DNA of 27,342 nucleotides from a virus. A program made the translations under genes and the position numbers. How positions within the stretch are numbered: the stretch's first letter is position 1; every line of letters begins with the position of its first letter. The stretch lies in IMG/VR virus record IMGVR_UViG_3300036770_004216, positions 1-27,342 of that record. One strand, given 5' to 3'. The notes beneath the pieces were generated by a model that worked only from the letters and a program-made list of their open reading frames with translations, ran no database searches and was not told the origin of the DNA. This document shows, piece by piece, positions 20,126-26,614 of this stretch.

Positions 20126-20806
20126 ATGGCGAAAACAGCAGCACAAGACTACTTGGACGTCGGCCGTATTGCCACCACTGCGGAAGATATTTATCCGACT
20201 ACAGGAGCGCACCTGGATGTGCGGGTTCTGAAAGACGGACAATATATTGACCCAGGTACAATTCGCTCGCTTTTAACTCGCCTAAAAGTAGATAAAGACC
20301 GTGAAGCTTTGTGGCAACAACAAGGCGAACAATGGAATCCTGCGTATCCAATCACTTCTGGCTATGGTAAACGTGTCGCACCCACCAAGGGTGCATCGAC
20401 GTTTCACTTGGGCCAGGATTATGGTATTGGCGCAGGAGTACCTTTAGCCTGGGAAGGTCCAGGAACATTCACTCCTGGTCGTGGTTATGGCAGCATCAAA
20501 ACAACTGATGCTCAGGGCACTCCATATGAGATTCGTCTTCTTCATACTGTCGGGGGTAAGCAAGGAGAACAGGCTGCAATGCAGCCACAAGCTGTGCAAC
20601 CTCCCACACAACAACAACCAAAACAGGGAGACACTTATATCATTCTCCCTGGCATTGGAGAAACTCAAAAACAAGGTGGTGATGATTTTCTGGCCGCGTA
20701 TGCAAAACAGCTAATGTCTGGAGAGACACCGCAAATTAGATCGTCAATTAATCCATTGCAGCTTTTAATGGGTGCATTTAACCAGACTCCGAATTATTTA
20801 GCGTAA
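20126..20806 (+). CDS. M23-like peptidase or cell-wall binder, possibly degenerate (226 aa)
   Basis: Residues about 75-140 resemble the LytM/M23 metallopeptidase fold: ITSGYGKRVAP, FHLGQDYGIGAGVPL (the H-x-x-x-D ligands), then GRGYGSIKTTDAQGT and IRLLHTV. One His of the C-terminal HxH pair is not obvious, so activity is uncertain. The N-terminus (TTGAHLDVRVLKDGQYIDP) is a motif I associate with the same lysins in aquatic phages. The C-terminal Gln-rich linker and TYIILPGIGETQ ... INPLQLLMGAF module match the preceding transglycosylase. Starts ten bases after its stop; its own stop overlaps the next start. Confidence 0.6.
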   Translation: MAKTAAQDYLDVGRIATTAEDIYPTTGAHLDVRVLKDGQYIDPGTIRSLLTRLKVDKDREALWQQQGEQWNPAYPITSGYGKRVAPTKGASTFHLGQDYGIGAGVPLAWEGPGTFTPGRGYGSIKTTDAQGTPYEIRLLHTVGGKQGEQAAMQPQAVQPPTQQQPKQGDTYIILPGIGETQKQGGDDFLAAYAKQLMSGETPQIRSSINPLQLLMGAFNQTPNYLA

Positions 20807-21084
20807 TGCGTTTCGCTGCTGTTCCCGGTTATTCGCCCTCTTTCCCTGTTACGTACGAGAATATGTACAGGGATTACAGCTTGACGACTTCAGGTTTTAG
20901 TGACCCTTTCAACAACAAACGTAAGGAGCAGCACAGCAAGTGTGATTTTGTTGTTGCGTATAATGGAGAAGATGATCCTAGGTTCCAGTTGAACAATCCT
21001 GCTTACATGCGTGAGGTGGCGCGTAGCAGGGTAGACAATATTCCACCTGTCATTTTAAATAAACAGCCTTCGCAAGGTTTCTAA
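20806..21084 (+). CDS. Small protein of unknown function (92 aa)
   Basis: Begins on the TAATG overlap with the previous stop. The protein is polar and aromatic (RFAAVPGYSPSFPVTYENMY, then FSDPFNNKRKEQHSKCDFVV), with no membrane segment, and ends in ILNKQPSQGF. It overlaps the next gene by one base, so it is likely co-translated with the lysins and with the KGG-type protein. No family recognised. Confidence 0.65.
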   Translation: MRFAAVPGYSPSFPVTYENMYRDYSLTTSGFSDPFNNKRKEQHSKCDFVVAYNGEDDPRFQLNNPAYMREVARSRVDNIPPVILNKQPSQGF

Positions 21085-21317
21085 TGAGCTACACCAAACC
21101 AGAATTACGCGAAAATCTCAAAGATCGGATTATGGCGGGCTCAAAAGGTGGCAAGCCTGGCCAGTGGTCAGCGCGTAAAGCCCAACTTCTAGCACAAGCT
21201 TACAAAAGTAAAGGTGGTGGTTATTCCGGCGGTAAGACGGAATCACAAAAATCTTTAGACCGCTGGGGAGAGCAGAAGTGGATGACTCGTAAAGAATACG
21301 AGAAAGGTAAAGGTTAG
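21084..21317 (+). CDS. DUF5872-like N-terminal half (77 aa)
   Basis: The sequence YTKPELRENLKDRIM, SKGGKPGQWSARKAQLLAQA and GGGYSGGKTESQKSLDRW reproduces, from memory, the first half of a family of unknown function (DUF5872) found in phages and large DNA viruses. The usual second half (R-Y-L-P-K-x-A-W and on) is absent here and found 467 bases downstream in its own gene. Very basic overall, so nucleic acid or virion packing contact is plausible. The start overlaps the previous stop (TAATG). Confidence 0.7.
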   Translation: MSYTKPELRENLKDRIMAGSKGGKPGQWSARKAQLLAQAYKSKGGGYSGGKTESQKSLDRWGEQKWMTRKEYEKGKG

Positions 21318-21341
21318 ACTGTTTCCATAGGTGTTATCAAC

Positions 21342-21779
21342 GTGGAATTCTTGGCTCTGGAAGACAACCCAAAAACAACTATTCTGCTCAACAGAAAAGT
21401 AACAGAAGTTGGTGGGGCTTGTCCACGTTCTACAACTGATATTAAAGAAAATATCAAAAATAGAAACTGGACTATTCAGAATTTTGCTTACGGTCCTTTA
21501 AATCCAGATGTACCTGATCCGGGCTTCTGGGAAAAGAAGGCTGAACTTTGGAACAGTGATCTTGATACTGTGCAAACAGCTCGTTGTTGTAATTGCGCGG
21601 CTTTTGATCAATCCGATAAAATTCTATCTTGCATCATTGAAGGTATCAATGAGCAGGGCGCAGCAGATCCTTACGATGTACAATGCCGAGCTGATTTAGG
21701 CTACTGTCAGCTATTTAAATTTAAGTGTGCAGGCTCCCGCAGCTGCGATGCTTGGCTGCATGGCGGGCCAATTCAGTAG
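21342..21779 (+). CDS. Cysteine-rich, probable metal-binding protein (145 aa)
   Basis: GTG start at 21342 with a weak ribosome site. Nine cysteines: C27, then a C-terminal cluster C82, C83, C85, C97, C115, C122, C129, C135. The order CCNCAAF, C, C, GYCQLFKFKC and SRSCDAW is like a small iron-sulphur or zinc domain, and resembles phage proteins that end G-Y-C ... C-x-W. The spacing is not that of a standard HiPIP or rubredoxin. It lies between the two halves of the DUF5872-like pair. Function not known. Confidence 0.65.
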   Translation: MEFLALEDNPKTTILLNRKVTEVGGACPRSTTDIKENIKNRNWTIQNFAYGPLNPDVPDPGFWEKKAELWNSDLDTVQTARCCNCAAFDQSDKILSCIIEGINEQGAADPYDVQCRADLGYCQLFKFKCAGSRSCDAWLHGGPIQ

Positions 21780-21783
21780 TTCG

Positions 21784-21999
21784 ATGAACGACAAAGCAAT
21801 CGAGCCCGGACAGAAGAGCACCGAACGCTACTTGCCAAAAGAAGCGTGGGCGAGGTTGAGTCCCGAGGAACGTAAGCGTACAGATGAAAAGAAGCAACGG
21901 GCTTCTCGAACAGGTCGTCAGTTTGTACCGAATACAGAACGTGCAAGCAAAGCACGCCGTGCCGTCGAATTAGCTTCTAGGAGAAAGAACAATGGCTAG
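21784..21999 (+). CDS. DUF5872-like C-terminal half (71 aa)
   Basis: ATG 21784, five bases after the previous stop, is chosen over 21727 because the extra 19 residues overlap the Cys-rich gene and look non-coding. RYLPKEAWARLSPEERKRTD, then GRQFVPNTERASKARRA, matches the second half of the DUF5872-type family as I remember it; the first half is at 21084. It is very basic and helical. Overlaps the next gene by eight bases. Confidence 0.65.
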   Translation: MNDKAIEPGQKSTERYLPKEAWARLSPEERKRTDEKKQRASRTGRQFVPNTERASKARRAVELASRRKNNG

Positions 22000-22282
22000 A
22001 CGCGCTGGAGAAAAAATGGGCTATACACTTGGTCTCACCACTAAACGCGAGCCATATGAGTTTCCGCTCCGGACTAATGCTGAGGATTTTCAGTCGATGC
22101 TGGCTACCGAAGGTGGTTACTACGCAATAGGTAGTCGATTACCACGTAGAGATTCCGGTCGTTCCCGCCTCGCTGGCGAAGCCTTTAATGTGGATTTAAA
22201 CAATCTTGCTGAGGCACCAGTTCTTGAAGATCCCTACGCAGCTGGTGGTGAGGTAGATGATCTCCAAGAAAGCTTGTATTAG
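21992..22282 (+). CDS. Small protein of unknown function (96 aa)
   Basis: Starts within the end of the previous gene after AGGAGA, a good ribosome binding site. Basic N-terminus (MARRAGEKMGYTLGLTTKRE), mid-region PYEFPLRTNAEDFQSML, acidic C-terminus (APVLEDPYAAGGEVDDLQES). No membrane segment. Last gene of the lysin-to-DUF5872 block before a promoter-like TAGAAT. No family recognised. Confidence 0.65.
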   Translation: MARRAGEKMGYTLGLTTKREPYEFPLRTNAEDFQSMLATEGGYYAIGSRLPRRDSGRSRLAGEAFNVDLNNLAEAPVLEDPYAAGGEVDDLQESLY

Positions 22283-22299
22283 ATAGCTTAGGCACGTAT

Positions 22300-22305
22300 T
22301 AGAAT
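22300..22305 (+). promoter_or_regulatory. TAGAAT -10-like element
   Basis: CGTATTAGAATATACC lies about 32 bases before the 58-residue gene at 22337. The flanks (TTAGAATWTACC) are shared with 22530. Confidence 0.4.
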
Positions 22306-22336
22306 ATACCTATACGTTTTTTCAGTACTCAATACG

Positions 22337-22513
22337 ATGCCTGCTAAAGGTAAGATGCCTCCCGAGCTGCTGGCCCATTTTAAGAAAAAAGGCGGCCAAG
22401 AGTCTGAAAAGGAATCTGATAAAAAATCTGATAAGGAACCTACTGACAAAGAGCGTCGCAAAGAGGCTGTGAAAAAAGCGCGGATGCGGATGGAGAAAAA
22501 GAAGGCATCCTGA
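22337..22513 (+). CDS. Small Lys-rich phage protein (58 aa)
   Basis: Begins MPAKGKMPPELLAHFKKKGG followed by a charged, Glu/Lys/Asp/Ser helix (KESDKKSDKEP) and a basic C-terminus (KKARMRMEKKKAS). The KMPPELLA-x-FKKK start is a pattern I recall from short proteins in aquatic phages. Strong charge with no hydrophobic core suggests a disordered nucleic-acid or partner-binding tail. It has its own promoter-like element. It is read in a frame with no competing gene. Confidence 0.6.
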   Translation: MPAKGKMPPELLAHFKKKGGQESEKESDKKSDKEPTDKERRKEAVKKARMRMEKKKAS

Positions 22514-22529
22514 TTAAGGTTGTCTGCAT

Positions 22530-22535
22530 TAGAAT
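22530..22535 (+). promoter_or_regulatory. TAGAAT -10-like element
   Basis: CTGCATTAGAATTTACC lies 41 bases before the TTG start at 22576. Same core and flank as the element at 22300. Confidence 0.4.
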
Positions 22536-22575
22536 TTACCCAACAAAACGCATCGTACAGGGAGAGTAGCGTCAA

Positions 22576-23364
22576 TTGTCATCGTCTAGCTCAAACAAGC
22601 AGCCGCTTCTCGTTGATCGTCCGGCGACTACTTCTAGCTTAGTTACTGTGGCTTCAGGCCAAGCGTTTTCAACTAGCTTAGTACCGACTGCGGTTGGAAA
22701 TGCGACCAAAATTTTTGACGTGGACTCTGCACAGACAGATACGTCGATTAGTGGTGCGTATATTGATGAGATTTGGTTCCAGTATTCAAAACGTAATACC
22801 GAGTTTATTGACGCAACTTCTGCGGTTACGGGCACTTACTCAGCTAACAGCACCAATGTTGTTGTCACTATTAGTGGTGGCCATAATGTTCAGGTTGGAC
22901 AGCAGGTTTATCTGAACTTTACTTCGTACAGCAGCGGAACCACTCCAATTGACCAGGCCGTCAATGTCACTGCAGTAACACCAACCACGTTCACTGGCAC
23001 CATCCCAAGCGTCTCTGGACCAATTACAGGTAATGTTGAGTGCAGACTGCCTTTAGATTTTTGTATCTACTTGGTTGAAACTGGGTCAGTCACAAACACC
23101 AATCAATTTTTCCCCCTGTTTACCGTTAGCATTCCAGCTACTTACGAATATCAGTATTACAGTCTTACTGAATATGATGTTCTGCCTTTGATTAACCATC
23201 CAACCGTACAGGCTGGTTCAAATTTTTTCACAGCTAATAGCGCAACTGCACCTAAAATTCGTGGCATGATGCTGAAGCGTGGACAGGCACTATATGCTGC
23301 TTATAGTGGGACGACTGCACTCACTAACGGATTTTATGTCACTGCGCAAGGCGGTTACTATTGA
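22576..23364 (+). CDS. Tail structural protein with a beta module (262 aa)
   Basis: TTG start, because an AGGGAGAG ribosome site stands 11 bases upstream and no ATG follows in the early frame. The N-terminal third is beta-rich and polar (SSNKQPLLVDRPATTSSLVT). Residues about 85-155 carry the module found three times in the next protein (NVVVTISGGHNVQVGQQVYL then TTFTGTIPSVSGPITGNVEC). The C-terminus (FPLFTVSIPATYEYQYYSLT, ending YVTAQGGYY) is aromatic. Length and neighbours suit a tail tube, adaptor or fibre-base protein; exact role unknown. Confidence 0.7.
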   Translation: MSSSSSNKQPLLVDRPATTSSLVTVASGQAFSTSLVPTAVGNATKIFDVDSAQTDTSISGAYIDEIWFQYSKRNTEFIDATSAVTGTYSANSTNVVVTISGGHNVQVGQQVYLNFTSYSSGTTPIDQAVNVTAVTPTTFTGTIPSVSGPITGNVECRLPLDFCIYLVETGSVTNTNQFFPLFTVSIPATYEYQYYSLTEYDVLPLINHPTVQAGSNFFTANSATAPKIRGMMLKRGQALYAAYSGTTALTNGFYVTAQGGYY

Positions 23365-23373
23365 TCGTTAAAA

Positions 23374-25671
23374 ATGCCCTTTGGTGTAGGCGGATTCTCT
23401 AGATCAAAGGGCAGCCCTTTTAGTGGGAAGCTCGATAAGAAATTTTCTAGTCTCACAAAATTTAACGGAACAGATAAGAGAGCGGAAATTAAGAATCCGT
23501 TTGACCCATCACTTTCTCCGGAAATTGAAAGTGAAGTGCGGTTTTACAACCACGATTCACTGTGGGCTCGATGGCGTCGTGGCTATGAACTTTATTCAAT
23601 CACACAAAGCGCTTTAGGCTCAAGTGATATCGAGCGGCCTGTTAGAGGTGACTACCGGCTTTATTTTTCTTTTCAGCAATATCCAGGAGTTTTTGTTCCG
23701 GCACGTTTATTCACGTATCCCTCAACAAATCAAGACATTGGAGAGCAACTTGTTGGTATGCGAGATACCAATTCGTTCACTTTCTATGATTATGGGCTTC
23801 CAATTCTTGGTGTACGTTATGTAGGTGCTTCAGTAGAAGCAGTATACACTCAAAGTGGAACTGTAATTACTGTTACCAAGGCTGACCACGGTTTATTTCC
23901 TGGGGATAGCGTTTATTTAGCATTTTCATCGGGTACTGCTGTAAATAATACGCTCACAATTACCGAAAAAACACAAAATACCTTTACAGTTACTGCTGGA
24001 ACACCGTTAACAACAAGCGGAAACGTTGCTTACGCCATTTCAACAGCATTTACAGACTCGCGCTGGCGCTTTATTCGAGTTGCGTTAAGGTTCTTACCGA
24101 CCGAGACGGCATTATTACCAGGTGAACGGATGACTGATCGTGTAATTGAACGCGATCCGGGCATCACTGCTACTTATAGCCGCACAGGGTCAACTGTAAC
24201 CGTCACATGCACTTTAGATCATGGTCTCTCCACTGGAAATACAATTTATTTAGACATTGGAACAGGACTTGTGTCCTCTGGACGCTACGAAGTGACTGTT
24301 ACCAGTGCAACTGTATTTGAAATTACTACAATCACGAGTGGCTCAACTTTAGGGAACGCTACAGTTAACCGTCTTCTCCGTGGATTTAATTATTTAGATT
24401 ATGTAGGTTATACGGTCACCGGATCGGACGCTACTACAAATGAATTAATTTTTCAAAGAGACGATAGTTACGCAGCAAAAACTACAAATGGAATTACGGC
24501 AACAGTTGTTCCTGCGCACAGAGGATTTCAAGTCGGCAGATATCTAACAACTGAATTACGTTGGCAATGTTCTTGCGAAGACTTCAGTAAACGAGATAAT
24601 TACAACTTATATAGCCAACTTAGGCAGCGTAGGTTTCCTCAAACACAATTAGCAAATTTAAAACCAGGTCTTATCTTAAATTCTGACGGCACTTTTACCG
24701 AAACTCGGGATTCACCTGGTGTTTTCCAAGATATTGGATATACAACGATAAACAACTTTTACGAACTACCTGAATACGAGGATATTGAGCGGTTTTCGTT
24801 CCAGAATCTACTTTATTATCAGATGCGGTGGTGTAAACACATTTACGCTTCGATGTGGGCGCTAATTCATGATGAAGGTGGCGGCACTATTTCAATTAAC
24901 GCCCGGTACGAGCAATCTGGACCAAATATTACAGTTACAGCACCCAATCATGGCCTTTTGGCTAACAGACGTATCCAGCTAGATTTTACAAGTGGTAACG
25001 CAATTGCGGGAGAGTACACAATAACAAGTGTCCCAACTAAAGACACTTTTACAATTGTCTATCCCTTTGCTGATACAACATCAGGGTACTGCACGGTATC
25101 TAATTTAAAACCACACGAATATGTAAATACTTGGTTGTTAGAACCCAGTGATCAACCTGTGGGAACTGGATTAGAGACATTCTACAAAAATTTTGATCGT
25201 GAGAGTCAACGTTTGAAAGAAGTGACCGAGCGTTATGTTTTTGATTCGCAAAATCTAGGCTGGGCTGGAAGCCAAGTAATTACTGGTGCAGGCAATAACC
25301 CAGAGCAAGCTGCAAACTTCGGTCCAGCACTAACAACAATGGTATTAACTGACAATATTCGCCGCAATGGGGAAGGCAAATTAAGTCGGATAGGTATTGT
25401 AGCAAATAGTACAAACCGTTTTACGGGTTTAGTTAATAAGTTATTTAATCTAGATCCTAAAATTATTCAGGAAGCTAAATTTGGTTTTCTTGATAAGCCC
25501 TTAAGTGAATATACTAGTGAATTTGAGTTTGGATTTGTTGACGGTGGTGAGTACCGCAACGGCGTCCCACTCGAGAATGTAGATACACTTGTCCAAATTG
25601 AGGCAGAAACGTACAGTCCTGTAACAGCCTTGGATACAATAGTCGATGCAAGCCTTTACATCAATAGTTAA
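23374..25671 (+). CDS. Large tail protein with three beta modules and a stretched SWIM-like motif (765 aa)
   Basis: Three copies of an Ig-like module lie at about residues 156-222, 266-332 and 510-577, each with an H-G-L, then Y/Q-L-x-F/I-x-S/T-G, and FTV/FEI-x core. Between modules, residues 395-490 hold WQCSCEDF (C399, C401) and RWCKHIYASMW (C487, H489), the CxC ... CxH arrangement of a SWIM zinc finger but with an 85-residue gap. Other parts are aromatic and polar (NPFDPSLSPEIESEVRFYNH near the N-terminus, FGFVDGGEYRNGVPLENVDT near the C-terminus). Large size beside fibre genes fits a tail nozzle, baseplate or tailspike-adaptor. No catalytic site seen. Confidence 0.75.
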   Translation: MPFGVGGFSRSKGSPFSGKLDKKFSSLTKFNGTDKRAEIKNPFDPSLSPEIESEVRFYNHDSLWARWRRGYELYSITQSALGSSDIERPVRGDYRLYFSFQQYPGVFVPARLFTYPSTNQDIGEQLVGMRDTNSFTFYDYGLPILGVRYVGASVEAVYTQSGTVITVTKADHGLFPGDSVYLAFSSGTAVNNTLTITEKTQNTFTVTAGTPLTTSGNVAYAISTAFTDSRWRFIRVALRFLPTETALLPGERMTDRVIERDPGITATYSRTGSTVTVTCTLDHGLSTGNTIYLDIGTGLVSSGRYEVTVTSATVFEITTITSGSTLGNATVNRLLRGFNYLDYVGYTVTGSDATTNELIFQRDDSYAAKTTNGITATVVPAHRGFQVGRYLTTELRWQCSCEDFSKRDNYNLYSQLRQRRFPQTQLANLKPGLILNSDGTFTETRDSPGVFQDIGYTTINNFYELPEYEDIERFSFQNLLYYQMRWCKHIYASMWALIHDEGGGTISINARYEQSGPNITVTAPNHGLLANRRIQLDFTSGNAIAGEYTITSVPTKDTFTIVYPFADTTSGYCTVSNLKPHEYVNTWLLEPSDQPVGTGLETFYKNFDRESQRLKEVTERYVFDSQNLGWAGSQVITGAGNNPEQAANFGPALTTMVLTDNIRRNGEGKLSRIGIVANSTNRFTGLVNKLFNLDPKIIQEAKFGFLDKPLSEYTSEFEFGFVDGGEYRNGVPLENVDTLVQIEAETYSPVTALDTIVDASLYINS

Positions 25672-25673
25672 CG

Positions 25674-26099
25674 ATGGCTGTTCAGATTCTTTCGAGACGT
25701 TCATCTATTGCCTTCGACAGGCCTTTTCCGATTCGCCTAGGGAATGCAGAACTAGCAATTAATTTCAATTCTTCTGATCCTGGTCTTTATTTTGCGGATA
25801 ACATAGCGGCGCCCTCCACAAATTTAATAAAAGTTGGGCCTACTTTTATTGGCGCTACAGCGCCTAATACTCCAGCTACCGGCTTTAACTTATTCAGTAA
25901 AGGCGAATCTTGGCTAGATACATCAAGTACACACATTCAAAAACTGTATGATGGGAGTACGTGGCAAACACCAAAAGCTGTTTCTTCTATTGGTAACGGC
26001 AAGCCGGTTAACCCTGTTGACGGCCAACTTCATTACGATAAGCTGATCCCTGGACTTTTTATATATGACTTAACGACGGCTTCTTGGCTTGCTACTTAA
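25674..26099 (+). CDS. Tail-fibre-associated protein (141 aa)
   Basis: Starts three bases after the previous stop. Resembles fibre N-terminal or accessory proteins: LGNAELAINFNSSDPGLYFA, then FIGATAPNTPATGFNLFSKG, ESWLDTSSTHIQKLYDGSTW, and a C-terminal LHYDKLIPGLFIYDLTTASW beta repeat. Its stop abuts the opposite-strand gene at 26100 exactly. Location before the long fibre gene supports an attachment or chaperone role. Not a known named gene. Confidence 0.65.
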   Translation: MAVQILSRRSSIAFDRPFPIRLGNAELAINFNSSDPGLYFADNIAAPSTNLIKVGPTFIGATAPNTPATGFNLFSKGESWLDTSSTHIQKLYDGSTWQTPKAVSSIGNGKPVNPVDGQLHYDKLIPGLFIYDLTTASWLAT

Positions 26100-26354
26100 T
26101 TAGCGACCGTGATTTAAGATGTGATCCAGTATACGATCTAATTTTAAATGTACAGCTTGCACCTCGCGCAGGAAATCTTCTTTAAGTACATAGTTCTGTA
26201 TTACACGGTCTTGTAAACTGTCAATTTCTCGTTCTAAATTGCCAAAACGTGTTTCTATCTTTTTATTGAAGTTTGACAACGCTCTTGACAGGCCAGCAAA
26301 AGCGCCTGCGCTTCCGGATAATACAGCTACAATCAGTTCTGGAGTCACTGGCAC
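26100..26354 (-). CDS. Membrane-anchored coiled-coil protein, antisense (84 aa)
   Basis: Minus-strand ATG at 26354. Residues 5-22 (PELIVAVLSGSAGAFAGL) are hydrophobic; residues 28-80 form a heptad coiled coil (FNKKIETRFGNLEREIDSLQ, then EVQAVHLKLDRILDHIL). Small membrane plus coiled coil resembles holin or spanin-like and virion-membrane proteins of phages, but no lysis operon surrounds it. It is the only minus-strand gene in the right half, convergent with the fibre-associated gene; the two stops adjoin. Confidence 0.65.
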   Translation of the reverse strand: MPVTPELIVAVLSGSAGAFAGLSRALSNFNKKIETRFGNLEREIDSLQDRVIQNYVLKEDFLREVQAVHLKLDRILDHILNHGR

Positions 26355-26459
26355 ATTTTAACTTCTTCTTCTATTTTAAGGTAAAAAAGCACTACAATTC
26401 AAACTTGTTCTGTTTGATGATGAAATTTGTACATGTAATAGGAGCCTAAAGCAGTAAGT

Positions 26460-26576
26460 GTGAATAGTGAGATTCGGCCGGTCAGCACGATGGCAAATTT
26501 GATAGAACAGCCTAGTTTTCAGGGTAAAGTACCTAATAGATGGGAAAATATGCAGCGCGGCCTAAAAATCCAGTGA
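26460..26576 (+). CDS. Possible short protein (38 aa)
   Basis: GTG-started frame 38 codons long beginning MNSEIRPVSTMANLIEQPSF, with a Shine-Dalgarno-like AGGAG about 15 bases upstream. Protein-like in composition but not matched to a family and the only candidate between 26355 and 26614. It may be chance. Confidence 0.25.
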   Translation: MNSEIRPVSTMANLIEQPSFQGKVPNRWENMQRGLKIQ

Positions 26577-26585
26577 GGGTTTAGG
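26561..26585 (+). repeat. Inverted repeat before the tail fibre promoter
   Basis: CCTAAA ... TTTAGG with a short CC/GG inner pair, loop around AGTGA. No U-run. Could end an upstream transcript or bind a regulator. Confidence 0.35.
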
Positions 26586-26587
26586 CG

Positions 26588-26593
26588 TAGAAT
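26588..26593 (+). promoter_or_regulatory. TAGAAT -10-like element of the tail fibre gene
   Basis: GGCGTAGAATATGTA lies 22 bases before the fibre ATG at 26615. Same hexamer as 22300 and 22530. Confidence 0.4.
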
Positions 26594-26614
26594 ATGTAAA
26601 TAGTTAAAGCAGTT

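Noticed and set aside
26355-26614. tRNA or other structured RNA gene in the gap before the fibre
   Set aside because: No T-loop consensus or cloverleaf found; only a short inverted repeat, a TAGAAT element and one weak short frame.
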